From an uncultured bacterium (GTDB lineage Bacteria > Cyanobacteriota > Vampirovibrionia > Gastranaerophilales > Gastranaerophilaceae), in assembly GCA_949286705.1 (NCBI GenBank), contig CASEDF010000004.1, positions 210,572 to 274,571 of the forward strand: a DNA stretch of 64,000 nucleotides, given 5' to 3'. Of the stretch, positions 37,341-46,489 are shown one piece after another. The notes under the pieces are model-generated. The model saw nothing but the letters and a program-made list of their open reading frames with translations. It had not been told where the DNA came from and searched no databases. Numbering within the stretch: the first letter of the stretch is position 1; the number at the start of each line of letters is the position of its first letter. The position numbers were made by a program, and so were the translations under genes.

Positions 37341-38582
37341 ATGGGAATGGCGGCAGGACAAGCCAGATTGCTCAGCATTACTGCAAGACTAAGTGATAAT
37401 GAAGCCAATGGTCAAGCGCTTTCATATTCCAAACAGCGCCTTGCGGATGAAACAGAGCAGCTGAATACTAATTATAACAATGCGCTTGCTGCAACTAAAT
37501 TACAGGTTCTTACAAGCTTTAACGGCACTATCGCAAATTATTCGGATATTTCATATAATCTTATGACCGGCTACGACTCCGTTGCTCTTGGCAGACAATA
37601 CATTGTCACAGATACCAAAGGCAGAATTCTTGTTACTGACAAACAGGCAAAAGCTTTTGAAGCCGGTAACGGTGACTTTAATATTTTCCTTGCGGAATTA
37701 GGCTACACACAGGCAGATTTAACCGCCACAAGCACAAGCACTGATGAAGCTGCCAAAAATGAATCTTTACAAAAGATTCACGACGCATGGGATAAATATT
37801 TCACATCGATTGGAATTACATTTGACGATGAAGAACATGAATATGGTGATGCCGCGATAGAATTTGGTTATCAAACTTTCAACGGCGATAATACATTATT
37901 TAACGGCTATCCAACTTATACAATAACCCGTAAACCAAATCTTGATAAAGATGGTAATCCTGTTTTGGATGAAAATGGTAATCCTACTTGGGAAATACTG
38001 CCAAATCCGGTGACTAATGCAATTAACTATGAAGGCACAACAAAGGAACAACGCGAACTTTATGATTACGCGATTGCAATTACAAGCCAATATTATAGTG
38101 ATGGAACTTATGATCACGTAAATCCGGATGACGGCAAGGTTTCAAATAATTTATTACAGACTGCAAACGACATTGAAAAGGGTTATATAGATTATTTGAG
38201 GAACATTTTTAACAAAATGGCTTCAGACGGTTACTACACGGAAGAAAATGAAAACGATACAATTAAAGATGATGTATGGTTTGAACAACAAATTACGGAA
38301 GGTAAACTTCTTCTTGAATACTATTCTGCAACCGAAAAAGGATTTGTATCAACAACTATAAGCGATGATGATGCGATCCAAGAGGTTGAAGACGACCGTG
38401 AGATTGCAAGAGTTGAAGCTAAATATAATCAGGATCTTGCATCTCTTGAAAAGAAAGACAGCATTATTGACCTCGAACTGAAAAAATTAGATACCGAACA
38501 CAATGCGCTTCAGACTGAATATGAATCCGTAAAAAGCGTCGTAGACAAAAACGTAGAAAAATCATTCAATATATTCAGTTAA
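37341..38582 (+). CDS. MGMAA-family protein, 413 aa, with helical ends and a variable middle
   Basis: Not a characterised family to my knowledge. The N-terminal ~50 residues (MGMAAGQARLLSITARLSDN, then EANGQALSYSKQRLADETEQ) form one long amphipathic helix. The C-terminal ~70 residues (LDLELKKLDTEHNALQ... as IDLELKKLDTEHNAL, then YESVKSVVDKNVEKSFNIF) form another. The middle is Asn/Asp/Tyr-rich and differs between paralogues. The paralogues here are at 57564, 62638 (partial) and 47352 (short). There is no signal peptide. The layout recalls flagellin-like or secreted-tip proteins whose termini pair in a coiled coil; that is inference. An AAAGGA site lies 12 nt before the ATG, an unusually long spacing shared with the 57564 copy. 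Confidence 0.8.
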   Translation: MGMAAGQARLLSITARLSDNEANGQALSYSKQRLADETEQLNTNYNNALAATKLQVLTSFNGTIANYSDISYNLMTGYDSVALGRQYIVTDTKGRILVTDKQAKAFEAGNGDFNIFLAELGYTQADLTATSTSTDEAAKNESLQKIHDAWDKYFTSIGITFDDEEHEYGDAAIEFGYQTFNGDNTLFNGYPTYTITRKPNLDKDGNPVLDENGNPTWEILPNPVTNAINYEGTTKEQRELYDYAIAITSQYYSDGTYDHVNPDDGKVSNNLLQTANDIEKGYIDYLRNIFNKMASDGYYTEENENDTIKDDVWFEQQITEGKLLLEYYSATEKGFVSTTISDDDAIQEVEDDREIARVEAKYNQDLASLEKKDSIIDLELKKLDTEHNALQTEYESVKSVVDKNVEKSFNIFS

Positions 38583-38613
38583 AAAAATTCCATTTTCCAT
38601 ACTAAATTTTCAT

Positions 38614-38638
38614 AACACCGCTTTTATAAAGCGGTGTT
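38614..38638 (+). terminator. Hairpin after the 413-aa gene
   Basis: AACACCGCTTT / AAAGCGGTGTT stem with a 3-nt loop, 31 nt after the stop codon. Confidence 0.75.
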
Positions 38639-38641
38639 TAT

Positions 38642-38676
38642 AAAAAAAGAGCTCCCTTTGAGGGAGCTCTTTTTTT
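38642..38676. terminator. Terminator of fusA (bidirectional)
   Basis: AGAGCTCCCT / AGGGAGCTCT stem flanked by seven A and seven T, so it works on both strands; it ends fusA on the minus strand. Confidence 0.92.
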
Positions 38677-38692
38677 ATAATAATCAAATTCA

Positions 38693-40780
38693 TTATGCTT
38701 TTGCGGCGCCTGATTTTTCGATAATTTCTTTTTCGATATTTGCAGGAACCTGCTCGTAGCATTTGAATTCCATTGAGAAAGTACCGCGGCCTTGAGTTTT
38801 TGAACGAATATCCGTTGCATAACCGAACATTTCGCCGAGAGGTACAATCGCATTGATTTTTTGAATTCCGGTACCTTCGATAATTTCCATACCCTCAACA
38901 CGGCCTCTGCGTGATGAAATATCACCGATAATGTCGCCTGTGTTTTCTTCCGGTACTTCAATTTCAACCTTCATCATAGGTTCAAGGATACACGGTTTTG
39001 CTTTGCGGCAGCCTTCTTTAATTGCCATAGAACCGGCAATCTTGAATGCCATTTCAGATGAGTCGACTTCGTGGTATGAACCGTCATAGAGTTCAACCTT
39101 AACGTCAATCATCGGATAGCCTGCTAAGATACCGCCTTCAAGTGCTTCTTCCATACCTTTTCTTGCAGGTTCAATGTATTCTTTAGGAATAGCACCGCCG
39201 ACGATTTTGTTTTCAAATACAAATCCGGCATTTTCTTCAGCAGGTGAAATTTTAATCTTAACATGACCGTATTGACCTTTACCACCTGATTGACGGATAA
39301 ATTTAGAATCCTGATCAGCGTTGCCGCGAATAGTTTCACGATAAGCAACCTGAGGTTTACCAACATTAGCATCGACTTTGAATTCACGTAATAAACGGTC
39401 AACAATGATGTCTAAGTGAAGTTCACCCATACCTGAAATAATTGTCTGACCTGTTTCATTATCAGTTTTCACTCTGAATGACGGATCTTCTTCAGCAAGT
39501 TTTTGAAGAGCAATACCCATTTTATCCTGGTCAGCTTTTGTTTTAGGTTCAATAGCAACTGAAATTACAGGTTCAGGGAAAGTCATTTTTTCAAGGATAA
39601 TCGGTGATTTTTCATCACACAATGTATCACCTGTTGTAGTATCTTTCAAACCTACAGCCGCACAGATGTCGCCTGCAAAAACTTCATTTTCTTCAATTCT
39701 TTGATCAGCGTACATTTGAACAAGTCTTGAAATACGTTCTTTTTTGCCGTTAGTAGCGTTAAGAACATAAGAACCTGAAGTCAATTTGCCTGAATATATT
39801 CTCAAGAATGTCAAACGACCGACATAAGGGTCTGTCATAACTTTAAATGCCAGAGCTGAGAACGGCTCATCATCAGAAGAATGTCTTTCAACTTTTGTAC
39901 CGTCTTCAAGTTCACCTTCAATAGCTTTAACGTCAACCGGTGAAGGCATCAATTCAACAATTGAATCCAGTAACAACTGAACACCTTTGTTTTTGAAAGC
40001 TGTACCGCATGTTACAGGAACAATTTTGTTATCGCAAACACCTTTTCTCAAGCCTTTTTTCAATTCATCAATTGAAATTTCTTCGCCTTCAAGATATTTC
40101 ATCATGATATCATCATCGCATTCAGCGATCGCTTCAACAAGAGCATCTCTGTATTGTTGAGCTTTTTCAGCCATATCAGCAGGAATATCTTCAACTTTAA
40201 TATCAGTACCCAAATCGTTGGTATAGATATAAGCTTTCATTTCAAATAAGTCGATAAGACCTTTGAATTGATCTTCTGCACCGATAGGCAATCTGATAGG
40301 ATGAGCGTTAGCGCCCAAACGGTTTCTTATTTGGTCAACTACACGATAGAAGTTAGCACCGGTTCTATCCATTTTGTTAACAAAAACCATACGCGGAACT
40401 TCGTATCTGTTAGCCTGACGCCAAACGGTTTCTGATTGAGATTGAACACCGCCAACCGCACAGAATACAGCAACAACGCCGTCCAATACACGCAAAGAAC
40501 GTTCAACTTCAATTGTAAAGTCAACGTGACCCGGGGTATCAATGATGTTAATCTGGTGACCTTTCCAGGATGCTGTTACAGCAGCGGATTGGATTGTAAT
40601 ACCTCTTTCGCGTTCCTGTTCCATAAAGTCGGTAACAGCAGCACCATCGTGAACTTCACCGATTTTGTGAGTTTTACCTGTATAGAACAAAATACGCTCT
40701 GTTGTAGTGGTTTTACCGGCATCAATGTGAGCGGCAATACCAATGTTTCTGATTTTTTCTAATGGAGTTTTTCTAGCCAT
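38693..40780 (-). CDS. fusA: Translation elongation factor G
   Basis: GTPase that drives ribosomal translocation. The G1 loop is [16 protein letters not shown], the switch region [21 protein letters not shown]3 is [11 protein letters not shown] and G4 is [11 protein letters not shown]. Domains III-V include VAYRETIR and the C-terminal [20 protein letters not shown]. At 695 aa it is full length. It is not in a str operon here (no rpsL, rpsG or tuf beside it), standing alone between convergent and divergent neighbours. Confidence 0.97.
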   Translation of the reverse strand: MARKTPLEKIRNIGIAAHIDAGKTTTTERILFYTGKTHKIGEVHDGAAVTDFMEQERERGITIQSAAVTASWKGHQINIIDTPGHVDFTIEVERSLRVLDGVVAVFCAVGGVQSQSETVWRQANRYEVPRMVFVNKMDRTGANFYRVVDQIRNRLGANAHPIRLPIGAEDQFKGLIDLFEMKAYIYTNDLGTDIKVEDIPADMAEKAQQYRDALVEAIAECDDDIMMKYLEGEEISIDELKKGLRKGVCDNKIVPVTCGTAFKNKGVQLLLDSIVELMPSPVDVKAIEGELEDGTKVERHSSDDEPFSALAFKVMTDPYVGRLTFLRIYSGKLTSGSYVLNATNGKKERISRLVQMYADQRIEENEVFAGDICAAVGLKDTTTGDTLCDEKSPIILEKMTFPEPVISVAIEPKTKADQDKMGIALQKLAEEDPSFRVKTDNETGQTIISGMGELHLDIIVDRLLREFKVDANVGKPQVAYRETIRGNADQDSKFIRQSGGKGQYGHVKIKISPAEENAGFVFENKIVGGAIPKEYIEPARKGMEEALEGGILAGYPMIDVKVELYDGSYHEVDSSEMAFKIAGSMAIKEGCRKAKPCILEPMMKVEIEVPEENTGDIIGDISSRRGRVEGMEIIEGTGIQKINAIVPLGEMFGYATDIRSKTQGRGTFSMEFKCYEQVPANIEKEIIEKSGAAKA

Positions 40781-40901
40781 TTTGTCTTTCCTTATATAAT
40801 TGTGTACTTCTGCTATTTAAGCTACACAAAAATTATCCCATAAAAATATTTTTTATCAAGAACAAGTGTATGCTTTACGCAAATTTTGTTTACACAACTA
40901 T

Positions 40902-40930
40902 TTTACAATCTGTTTATTTTGTACTACAAT
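40902..40930 (+). promoter_or_regulatory. pheT promoter
   Basis: TTTACA (40902-40907), 17 bp, TACAAT (40925-40930). Transcription near 40937 fits the ATG at 40963 and excludes the upstream in-frame ATG at 40870. Confidence 0.65.
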
Positions 40931-40962
40931 TTAGGTGTATAAAAGATAAAAGAGGGAATAAA

Positions 40963-43425
40963 ATGCAAGTATCACTAAACTGGTTGAATGAATTTGTTGA
41001 TTTATCTGATAAAGAGCCTGAAGAAATCGCACATGAGCTTACTATGAGCGGTCTGGAAGTAGAGGCTGTAGAAGAAATAAAACCAAAATTTACCAATATA
41101 AAAACAGTAAAAATCGAAAAAATTGATAATCACCCGAATTCGGACAGATTACATCTTGTAACCGTAAACACAGGATCAGGACTCAAAACTGTTGTCTGCG
41201 GCGCACAAAATATCGCGGAAGGTCAGATTGTTCCTTATGCGAGCGTCGGAAGTCAGGTTCTTGACAGAAAAACAGGAGAAATGTTTACCCTCACGCCGGC
41301 TGTGATACGCGGCGTTGAATCTCAGGGCATGCTTTGTTCCGCTGATGAGTTAGGGGTTGCGGAACGAAATTATCAGGAAGAAGACGGCATTTTGATACTT
41401 AACAGAATTTTCCCCGATGTAGAAATAGGACTTAATGCGGAAGATGTTTTAGGGTTTGAAAAAGATTACATACTTGATGTCGCACCGACTGCAAACAGAG
41501 GAGACGAAATGTCCGTCCTCGGAATTGCAAGAGAATTAAGCGCAATATTTGACAGACCCCTGAAATTCAACAAAATTGAATGCACAAAAGATTTATCAAC
41601 AGATGAATTTGATGTTGAAATTTTAGATGACGATGTCTGCAAATATTATTCAATAGGTTTGATAAAAGATATTAAAATAAAGCCGTCGCCCGATTGGATG
41701 CAAAAAAGGCTTCTTGCGTCCGGCGTACGTGCAATAAACAATATTGTCGACATTACAAACTACGTAATGCTTGAATACGGTACCCCTCTTCACGCATTTG
41801 ATTTTGACAAATTAAACGGATATCTTTGCGTAAGACGTGCAAAAGAAGGCGAAAAACTTACAACACTTGACGGCGTTGAAAGAACTTTGACCACTGATAC
41901 CGTTTTAATTGCAACAAAAGAACGCGGAGTATGTCTGGGCGGTGTATTCGGCGGTGAAAATTCCGAAATCGACGACAATACTAAAAATATTGCGCTTGAA
42001 GCCGCATATTTTACTCCTGTTACAAATCGTAAATCTGCCCGCAGTGTGGGCTACCGAAGTGAAGCCAGCGCAAGATACGAAAGAGGCGTTGATATTGAAG
42101 CAATAAAACCCGCCTTAATGCGCGCAATGCAGTTAATGACGGAATACGCTGACGCAAAAGTTACAGGCGTCGTTGAAACAGGCAAAAACAAACTTGATCC
42201 GATTGAAATAACTTTAAGATTCCCTGAAGTAAAAAGAATTCTCGGATGCACAATTGAGCCTCAAAAATGCTGCACGATTTTAGAGAATCTTGGATTTGAA
42301 AAACTCGGCGGGAATGAAGCCGCTGCGAAATTTTCAGTACCTTCATGGCGTGCTTATGACGCAACACGCGAAATTGACTTGATAGAAGAAATTGCCCGCA
42401 TAAACGGCTACGACAAAATTGCGCCGACACTTCCCGCCAAAAATGAAATGCCGGAAATTTCTCTGGAAGAAAAAGTCACCGCAAAAGTAAACAGACTTAT
42501 GCAGGATTCAGGACTTAACGAAATAATCACAAGTTCATTAATCGGTAAATCATTCCTTGATAAATTTATGGTACCGTTTGAACAGGAAAAAGCAGTTTAT
42601 GTCGAAAACCCTGCAAGCGAAGAATACTCAATGCTGCGTCAATCACTTGCCGCAAGCGTTTTGAACGTTATGAAAAACAATTTTGACAACGGGCAGAAAA
42701 ATTTCTGGGGTTACGAAATCGGCAAAACCTATAAAATTACGGGCGAAGCTGATGAAAAAATAACAGGCGTTACGGAATCCAAAATCCTGGCAGGTGTTTT
42801 AACCGGTGAAATACAAAATTCAAAATGGCAAAATACCGGCTCGCTTGATTTTTATACCGTAAAGGGCATTTTTGAACATCTGTTTGAAGTTCTCGGCGTC
42901 GAAAGAAGAATTAAATTAAACCTCTGCTCCGATATCGACTATATGCACCCCTATAGAACCGCAGAAATTCTGCTTTTAGGCAAAAAACCGGAAAGAATCG
43001 GATATTTCGGACAAATCCATCCGCTTTTGAAAGACAAATTGAAACTTAATCAAAATGCGTTTTTATTTGAATTAAATCTGACAACATTAATCTCAGCGGT
43101 TAAAGAAACTGTGCCGCGTTTCAAAAAACTTCCGCAATTCCCTGAAGTCCGCCGCGATTTAGCGTTTGTAATAAACGAAAATGTTACGTTTGACGAAATT
43201 CAAAAAGTCATAAAAGGCGCTGTTCAGCAAAATATTTTCAAAGGAAGCGAAGTGTTTGACATTTATCAGGGTGAAAATATTGATAAAGGTTACAAAAGTC
43301 TTGCTTTCCGCATAAAAATGCAGGATGAAAACGCAACTTTGACCGACGAAATTATTGAAAAACAAATGCAATCCGTCAGAGAAAAACTTCAAAAAACTTA
43401 CGCTGATATAACTTTCAGAGAATAG
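40963..43425 (+). CDS. pheT: Phenylalanyl-tRNA synthetase beta subunit
   Basis: Pairs with PheS as an alpha2-beta2 enzyme to charge tRNA-Phe. The N-terminus MQVSLNWLNEFVDLSDKEPE is typical, followed by the EMAP-like tRNA-binding domain (KIEKIDNHPNSDRLHLVTVN). The B3/B4 editing domain is around 200-400, B5 (DNA-binding-like) has DLIEEIARINGYDKI, and the C-terminal anticodon-binding ferredoxin fold starts at FKKLPQFPEVRRDLAFV. The start at 40963 is chosen for its AGAGGG site and predicted promoter; it gives 820 aa. pheS is not adjacent, which is a departure from the common pheST order. Confidence 0.94.
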   Translation: MQVSLNWLNEFVDLSDKEPEEIAHELTMSGLEVEAVEEIKPKFTNIKTVKIEKIDNHPNSDRLHLVTVNTGSGLKTVVCGAQNIAEGQIVPYASVGSQVLDRKTGEMFTLTPAVIRGVESQGMLCSADELGVAERNYQEEDGILILNRIFPDVEIGLNAEDVLGFEKDYILDVAPTANRGDEMSVLGIARELSAIFDRPLKFNKIECTKDLSTDEFDVEILDDDVCKYYSIGLIKDIKIKPSPDWMQKRLLASGVRAINNIVDITNYVMLEYGTPLHAFDFDKLNGYLCVRRAKEGEKLTTLDGVERTLTTDTVLIATKERGVCLGGVFGGENSEIDDNTKNIALEAAYFTPVTNRKSARSVGYRSEASARYERGVDIEAIKPALMRAMQLMTEYADAKVTGVVETGKNKLDPIEITLRFPEVKRILGCTIEPQKCCTILENLGFEKLGGNEAAAKFSVPSWRAYDATREIDLIEEIARINGYDKIAPTLPAKNEMPEISLEEKVTAKVNRLMQDSGLNEIITSSLIGKSFLDKFMVPFEQEKAVYVENPASEEYSMLRQSLAASVLNVMKNNFDNGQKNFWGYEIGKTYKITGEADEKITGVTESKILAGVLTGEIQNSKWQNTGSLDFYTVKGIFEHLFEVLGVERRIKLNLCSDIDYMHPYRTAEILLLGKKPERIGYFGQIHPLLKDKLKLNQNAFLFELNLTTLISAVKETVPRFKKLPQFPEVRRDLAFVINENVTFDEIQKVIKGAVQQNIFKGSEVFDIYQGENIDKGYKSLAFRIKMQDENATLTDEIIEKQMQSVREKLQKTYADITFRE

Positions 43426-43435
43426 GAGAATTCTT

Positions 43436-44080
43436 ATGAAAAAACTGATAGTACTTTTGGTTTTGTTACTTGGTTTAATTCTACCGGTAAACGCGGCAAA
43501 TATCATGCCTGTGAATGTTGAACCTAATGACCTCAGGACTATCGGTTTATATCAGGTATCTAAAGATATAACACTTTATGAGCAGCCGGATGATCAATCA
43601 AGCATAATTAATAATATTAAATGGTCTGCCGTAGATATTTTCCCGGAAGGAGTAAAGTTTAATGAACTTTTCATTGTCTTTATCCCTGAAAAAGAACTGG
43701 GGTTTGTTGCGGTAACGGATGAAACAGAAGATTGGGTTCAGATAATTTATAACAACAAAACCGGCGAAACTGCCTGGATTAAAAAAGATGATCCGTATAA
43801 ATTTATGAGCTGGATCCACTTTTACAATATGTACGGACGCAAATACGGTCTGTATATTCTCAAAGGAGCGCCCGATTCTGTTAAAAATATAAGAAGTGCA
43901 ACGGACGATTCTGCACAGTTGCTGGCAGAAATGAATATGCCGACAAAAATTAAACTTAACGTAATACGCGGAAACTGGGCGCTTGTAAGCGTTCTTGATC
44001 TTGACAGATCTCCAAAAACCGGATACATACGCTGGCGCGGTGATGACGGCATCAGGTATTTTTTCCCTGATATAAAATAA
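43436..44080 (+). CDS. Exported protein with SH3-like repeats, 214 aa
   Basis: Signal peptide (MKKLIVLLVLLLGLILPVNA) with cleavage near residue 21. The mature part reads as two SH3b-like beta domains: GLYQVSKDITLYEQPDDQSS followed by DWVQIIYNNKTGETAWIKKD, and a second ending VIRGNWALVSVLDLDRSPKT-GYIRW. Such domains bind peptidoglycan or partner proteins in the periplasm. It lies 10 nt after pheT with a TAGGAGAA site and is probably co-transcribed. Confidence 0.75.
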   Translation: MKKLIVLLVLLLGLILPVNAANIMPVNVEPNDLRTIGLYQVSKDITLYEQPDDQSSIINNIKWSAVDIFPEGVKFNELFIVFIPEKELGFVAVTDETEDWVQIIYNNKTGETAWIKKDDPYKFMSWIHFYNMYGRKYGLYILKGAPDSVKNIRSATDDSAQLLAEMNMPTKIKLNVIRGNWALVSVLDLDRSPKTGYIRWRGDDGIRYFFPDIK

Positions 44081-44180
44081 TTTATATATGTAACAATCCG
44101 CAAAAAATGCTCGACAATTGATTTTGTTTGTTATAGCATTGGCTTAAACGCGATAATAAATAGTAAAGGAGAATGTTATT

Positions 44181-44687
44181 ATGCAAGTTATATTAAAAAA
44201 AGATGTCCAAAATTTAGGTGAAGCAGGCGACATCGTTAACGTTAAAGACGGTTATGCAAGAAACTTCTTACTGCCTCAGGCAGCTGCCGAAATAGCAACG
44301 GAAGGCGCACTCCAAAACCGTGAAAAAAATCTAGCAAGAATTAAAGCTAAACAAGAAAAATTACACGCAGAAGCACTTAAAAAAGCTGAAGCAATTGAAA
44401 AATTCGGCAAACTTGAATTGTCTGCAAAAGCAGGTGAATCAGGAAAATTGTTCGGTACTATTACAACTAAAAAATTAACCGAAGAATTGAAAGAAAAATC
44501 AGGCATTGAAGTTGACAGAAAAAATGTTTCTTTGAATGCTCCTATCAATAAAATCGGTGAATACAAAATGCTTATCAAATTAACTTCTAAAGTTAAATGC
44601 GAATTGGCAGTTGTGGTAACCGCATCAGAAGTTGTTAAAGAATCAATCGAAGAAGAAGTTGAAGAAACAACAACTGAAGAAGAATAA
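44181..44687 (+). CDS. rplI: Ribosomal protein bL9 with acidic C-terminal tail
   Basis: N-terminal rRNA-binding domain MQVILKKDVQNLGEAGDIVN then VKDGYARNFLLPQAAA, the long connecting helix (about 45-75) and the C-terminal domain (GKLFGTITTKKLTEELKEKS). At 168 aa it is about 20 residues longer than usual; the extra part is a Glu/Thr tail (EESIEEEVEETTTEEE). AAAGGAG ribosome site. rpsF/rpsR neighbours are absent. Confidence 0.95.
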   Translation: MQVILKKDVQNLGEAGDIVNVKDGYARNFLLPQAAAEIATEGALQNREKNLARIKAKQEKLHAEALKKAEAIEKFGKLELSAKAGESGKLFGTITTKKLTEELKEKSGIEVDRKNVSLNAPINKIGEYKMLIKLTSKVKCELAVVVTASEVVKESIEEEVEETTTEEE

Positions 44688-44706
44688 TTTTTTGAGGGGT
44701 ATTTGA

Positions 44707-45750
44707 ATGGAGTGTCTGGCAATCGGTTCATTACCTTATGATAACCCCCTGAAAGCCATGGAAATTGTCCAAAACTATTTTTCCGAAATACCGTTTTGGC
44801 CGCAGCTGGCAAAAGTTAGTAAAAATGAAGACATGTCTTTTCAATTTTTGGAAGGGATGCCTTCATTTTTTATGCCTGAAGATGGTGAGTTTCACTTTAA
44901 CACGGAAAATAGCATTTTTTTTAATGAATTAGAACAATTTTTGACAGATTATGAAACAATAATAAAAAATAAAGACTATAATCTGCTCCAAAAATATTCA
45001 ATTAGTGAAAATTTTTCATCAACATTCAAATCTTTTATAGAATTGATTAACAAAAACAAATGTAAAAAAGCAAAAGGTCAACTAACGGGTCCATTTACAC
45101 TTGCAACAATGCTCACGGATACAAAAGGCAGATGCGCCATATATGATGAAACACTTAAAGAACTAATCATAAAAACCCTATCTTTAAAAGCTTTATGGCA
45201 AGTGGTTGAAATCAAAAAAGCAGGCGCAACCCCTATAATCTTTATAGATGAACCGACATTAACACAACTCGGTGCTTCAAGCTATATTACTATTTTACGC
45301 AAAGAAGTTATCTCAATGCTTAAAGAAATCTCCGATATAATTCAAAAAAACGGCGGGATGTCCGGTGTTCATTGTTGCGGCAAATGTGACTGGACAGTCC
45401 CGATTGAAGCAGGAATTGATATTATAAGCCTTGATGCATATTCATATGCACAAAATTTAAGTATTTTCCATAAAAGTATTCAAAACTTTCTTGAAAAAGG
45501 AGGTAAAATAGCCTGGGGGATTGTCCCGACTAAAGACAAAGACGCACTGGAAAATGCAAACCCTGATATTCTGGATGAAAAATTTAAAAAAGCTGTTAAC
45601 TATTTGACTAAAAAAGGGATTAATGAGAAACTAATAATGGACAATTCTTTTGTAACACCAACGTGCGGCGCAGGATCTTTGTCCAAAGAACTTGCCCAAA
45701 AAGCAATGCGACTGACCTTTGAACTAAAAGAGAGGTATAATGACAACTAA
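44707..45750 (+). CDS. MetE-like core methyltransferase (UROD/MetE superfamily)
   Basis: TIM-barrel methyltransferase of 347 aa, matching only the C-terminal catalytic half of cobalamin-independent methionine synthase. Zinc ligands are visible as H222-x-C224 in GVHCCGKCDW and C320 in TPTCGAGSLS, with KGQLTGPFTLATML and FIDEPTL as substrate-site motifs. Such stand-alone cores are known to make methionine from homocysteine with methyl-corrinoid donors rather than folate. The next two genes (CooC-like ATPase, FolD) place it in one-carbon metabolism. It overlaps the ATPase gene by 11 nt. A methyltransferase acting on another thiol is the main alternative. Confidence 0.8.
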   Translation: MECLAIGSLPYDNPLKAMEIVQNYFSEIPFWPQLAKVSKNEDMSFQFLEGMPSFFMPEDGEFHFNTENSIFFNELEQFLTDYETIIKNKDYNLLQKYSISENFSSTFKSFIELINKNKCKKAKGQLTGPFTLATMLTDTKGRCAIYDETLKELIIKTLSLKALWQVVEIKKAGATPIIFIDEPTLTQLGASSYITILRKEVISMLKEISDIIQKNGGMSGVHCCGKCDWTVPIEAGIDIISLDAYSYAQNLSIFHKSIQNFLEKGGKIAWGIVPTKDKDALENANPDILDEKFKKAVNYLTKKGINEKLIMDNSFVTPTCGAGSLSKELAQKAMRLTFELKERYNDN

Positions 45751-46483
45751 ACTCGCGATTACCGGCAAAAGCGGAAGCGGTAAAACTACTATTACTAAAG
45801 CATTTTTAAATATACTAAAAGAAATGTTTCCCGAAAAAACAATCCTTCTTCTGGATAATGACTTGACAGGTGAACTCGGTCACAGCTTTGGACTGGATAT
45901 AAGGAACACAATTTATGGTATCAGAAGCGGTAAACACGAATACAAAACAGGTATTCCCGAAAATATGACCAAACAGGAATTCATTGAATGGGCAATGGAA
46001 GATATTGTAGTGTCGCTGGATGAAAATGTTGATATAATTGTTTCATGGCTTGTAGGGTCAAAAGATTGCAGATGCCCGATTACCGGTCAAATTAATGATG
46101 CGGTTTATAAACTTATTCAAAGATATGATATTGTTATTTTTGACTGCGAATTTGATTTGAAATACTTAAATCAGCTTGTTGATATTGATATAGACACAAC
46201 TCTTATTATTGCAAACCCGAGTGAAGACTCCGCACATCTTGCTAAACGTATTGAAGAATTCAGCGCAAAATATGCTGCAGGCGGTCAATTGGGTGTCGTA
46301 ATAAATAAAGCGGAAAATGAAAAATTAAGTGAGGTTTATAACCTCTTACAAAAATATGATTTAGATGTACTGGGTGTAATCCCTTATGATAAAAGTTTGG
46401 AAGAAAATACCGTAAAAAAAGAATCAAAAATTGTTCAAGATGCAATTAAAGAATTCTATTTCAGGCTAAATCTTCCGCAATGA
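45740..46483 (+). CDS. CooC/AcsF-like P-loop ATPase with CxC metal motif
   Basis: MinD/Mrp-type ATPase, 247 aa. The deviant Walker A is ITGKSGSGKTTITKAF (residues 8-17, lysine signature GKSGSGKTT). Switch I is around LLLDNDLTGELGHSFGL, and Walker B is IVIFDCEFDLKYL, with a cysteine and glutamate where MinD has DTPPG. The C110-R-C112 motif (GSKDCRCPITGQ) aligns in position and form with the CxC that binds nickel or zinc at the CooC dimer interface. CooC and AcsF insert nickel into CO dehydrogenase and acetyl-CoA synthase, which are not in the window. Here it may mature a corrinoid or metal site used by the preceding methyltransferase; that is inference. Confidence 0.82.
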   Translation: MTTKLAITGKSGSGKTTITKAFLNILKEMFPEKTILLLDNDLTGELGHSFGLDIRNTIYGIRSGKHEYKTGIPENMTKQEFIEWAMEDIVVSLDENVDIIVSWLVGSKDCRCPITGQINDAVYKLIQRYDIVIFDCEFDLKYLNQLVDIDIDTTLIIANPSEDSAHLAKRIEEFSAKYAAGGQLGVVINKAENEKLSEVYNLLQKYDLDVLGVIPYDKSLEENTVKKESKIVQDAIKEFYFRLNLPQ

Positions 46484-46489
46484 GGTAGT

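Noticed and set aside
40870..40962. N-terminal extension of PheT from an upstream ATG
   Set aside because: It lies upstream of the predicted transcription start, lacks a ribosome site and has no counterpart in PheT proteins, which begin MQVSLNWL-like.
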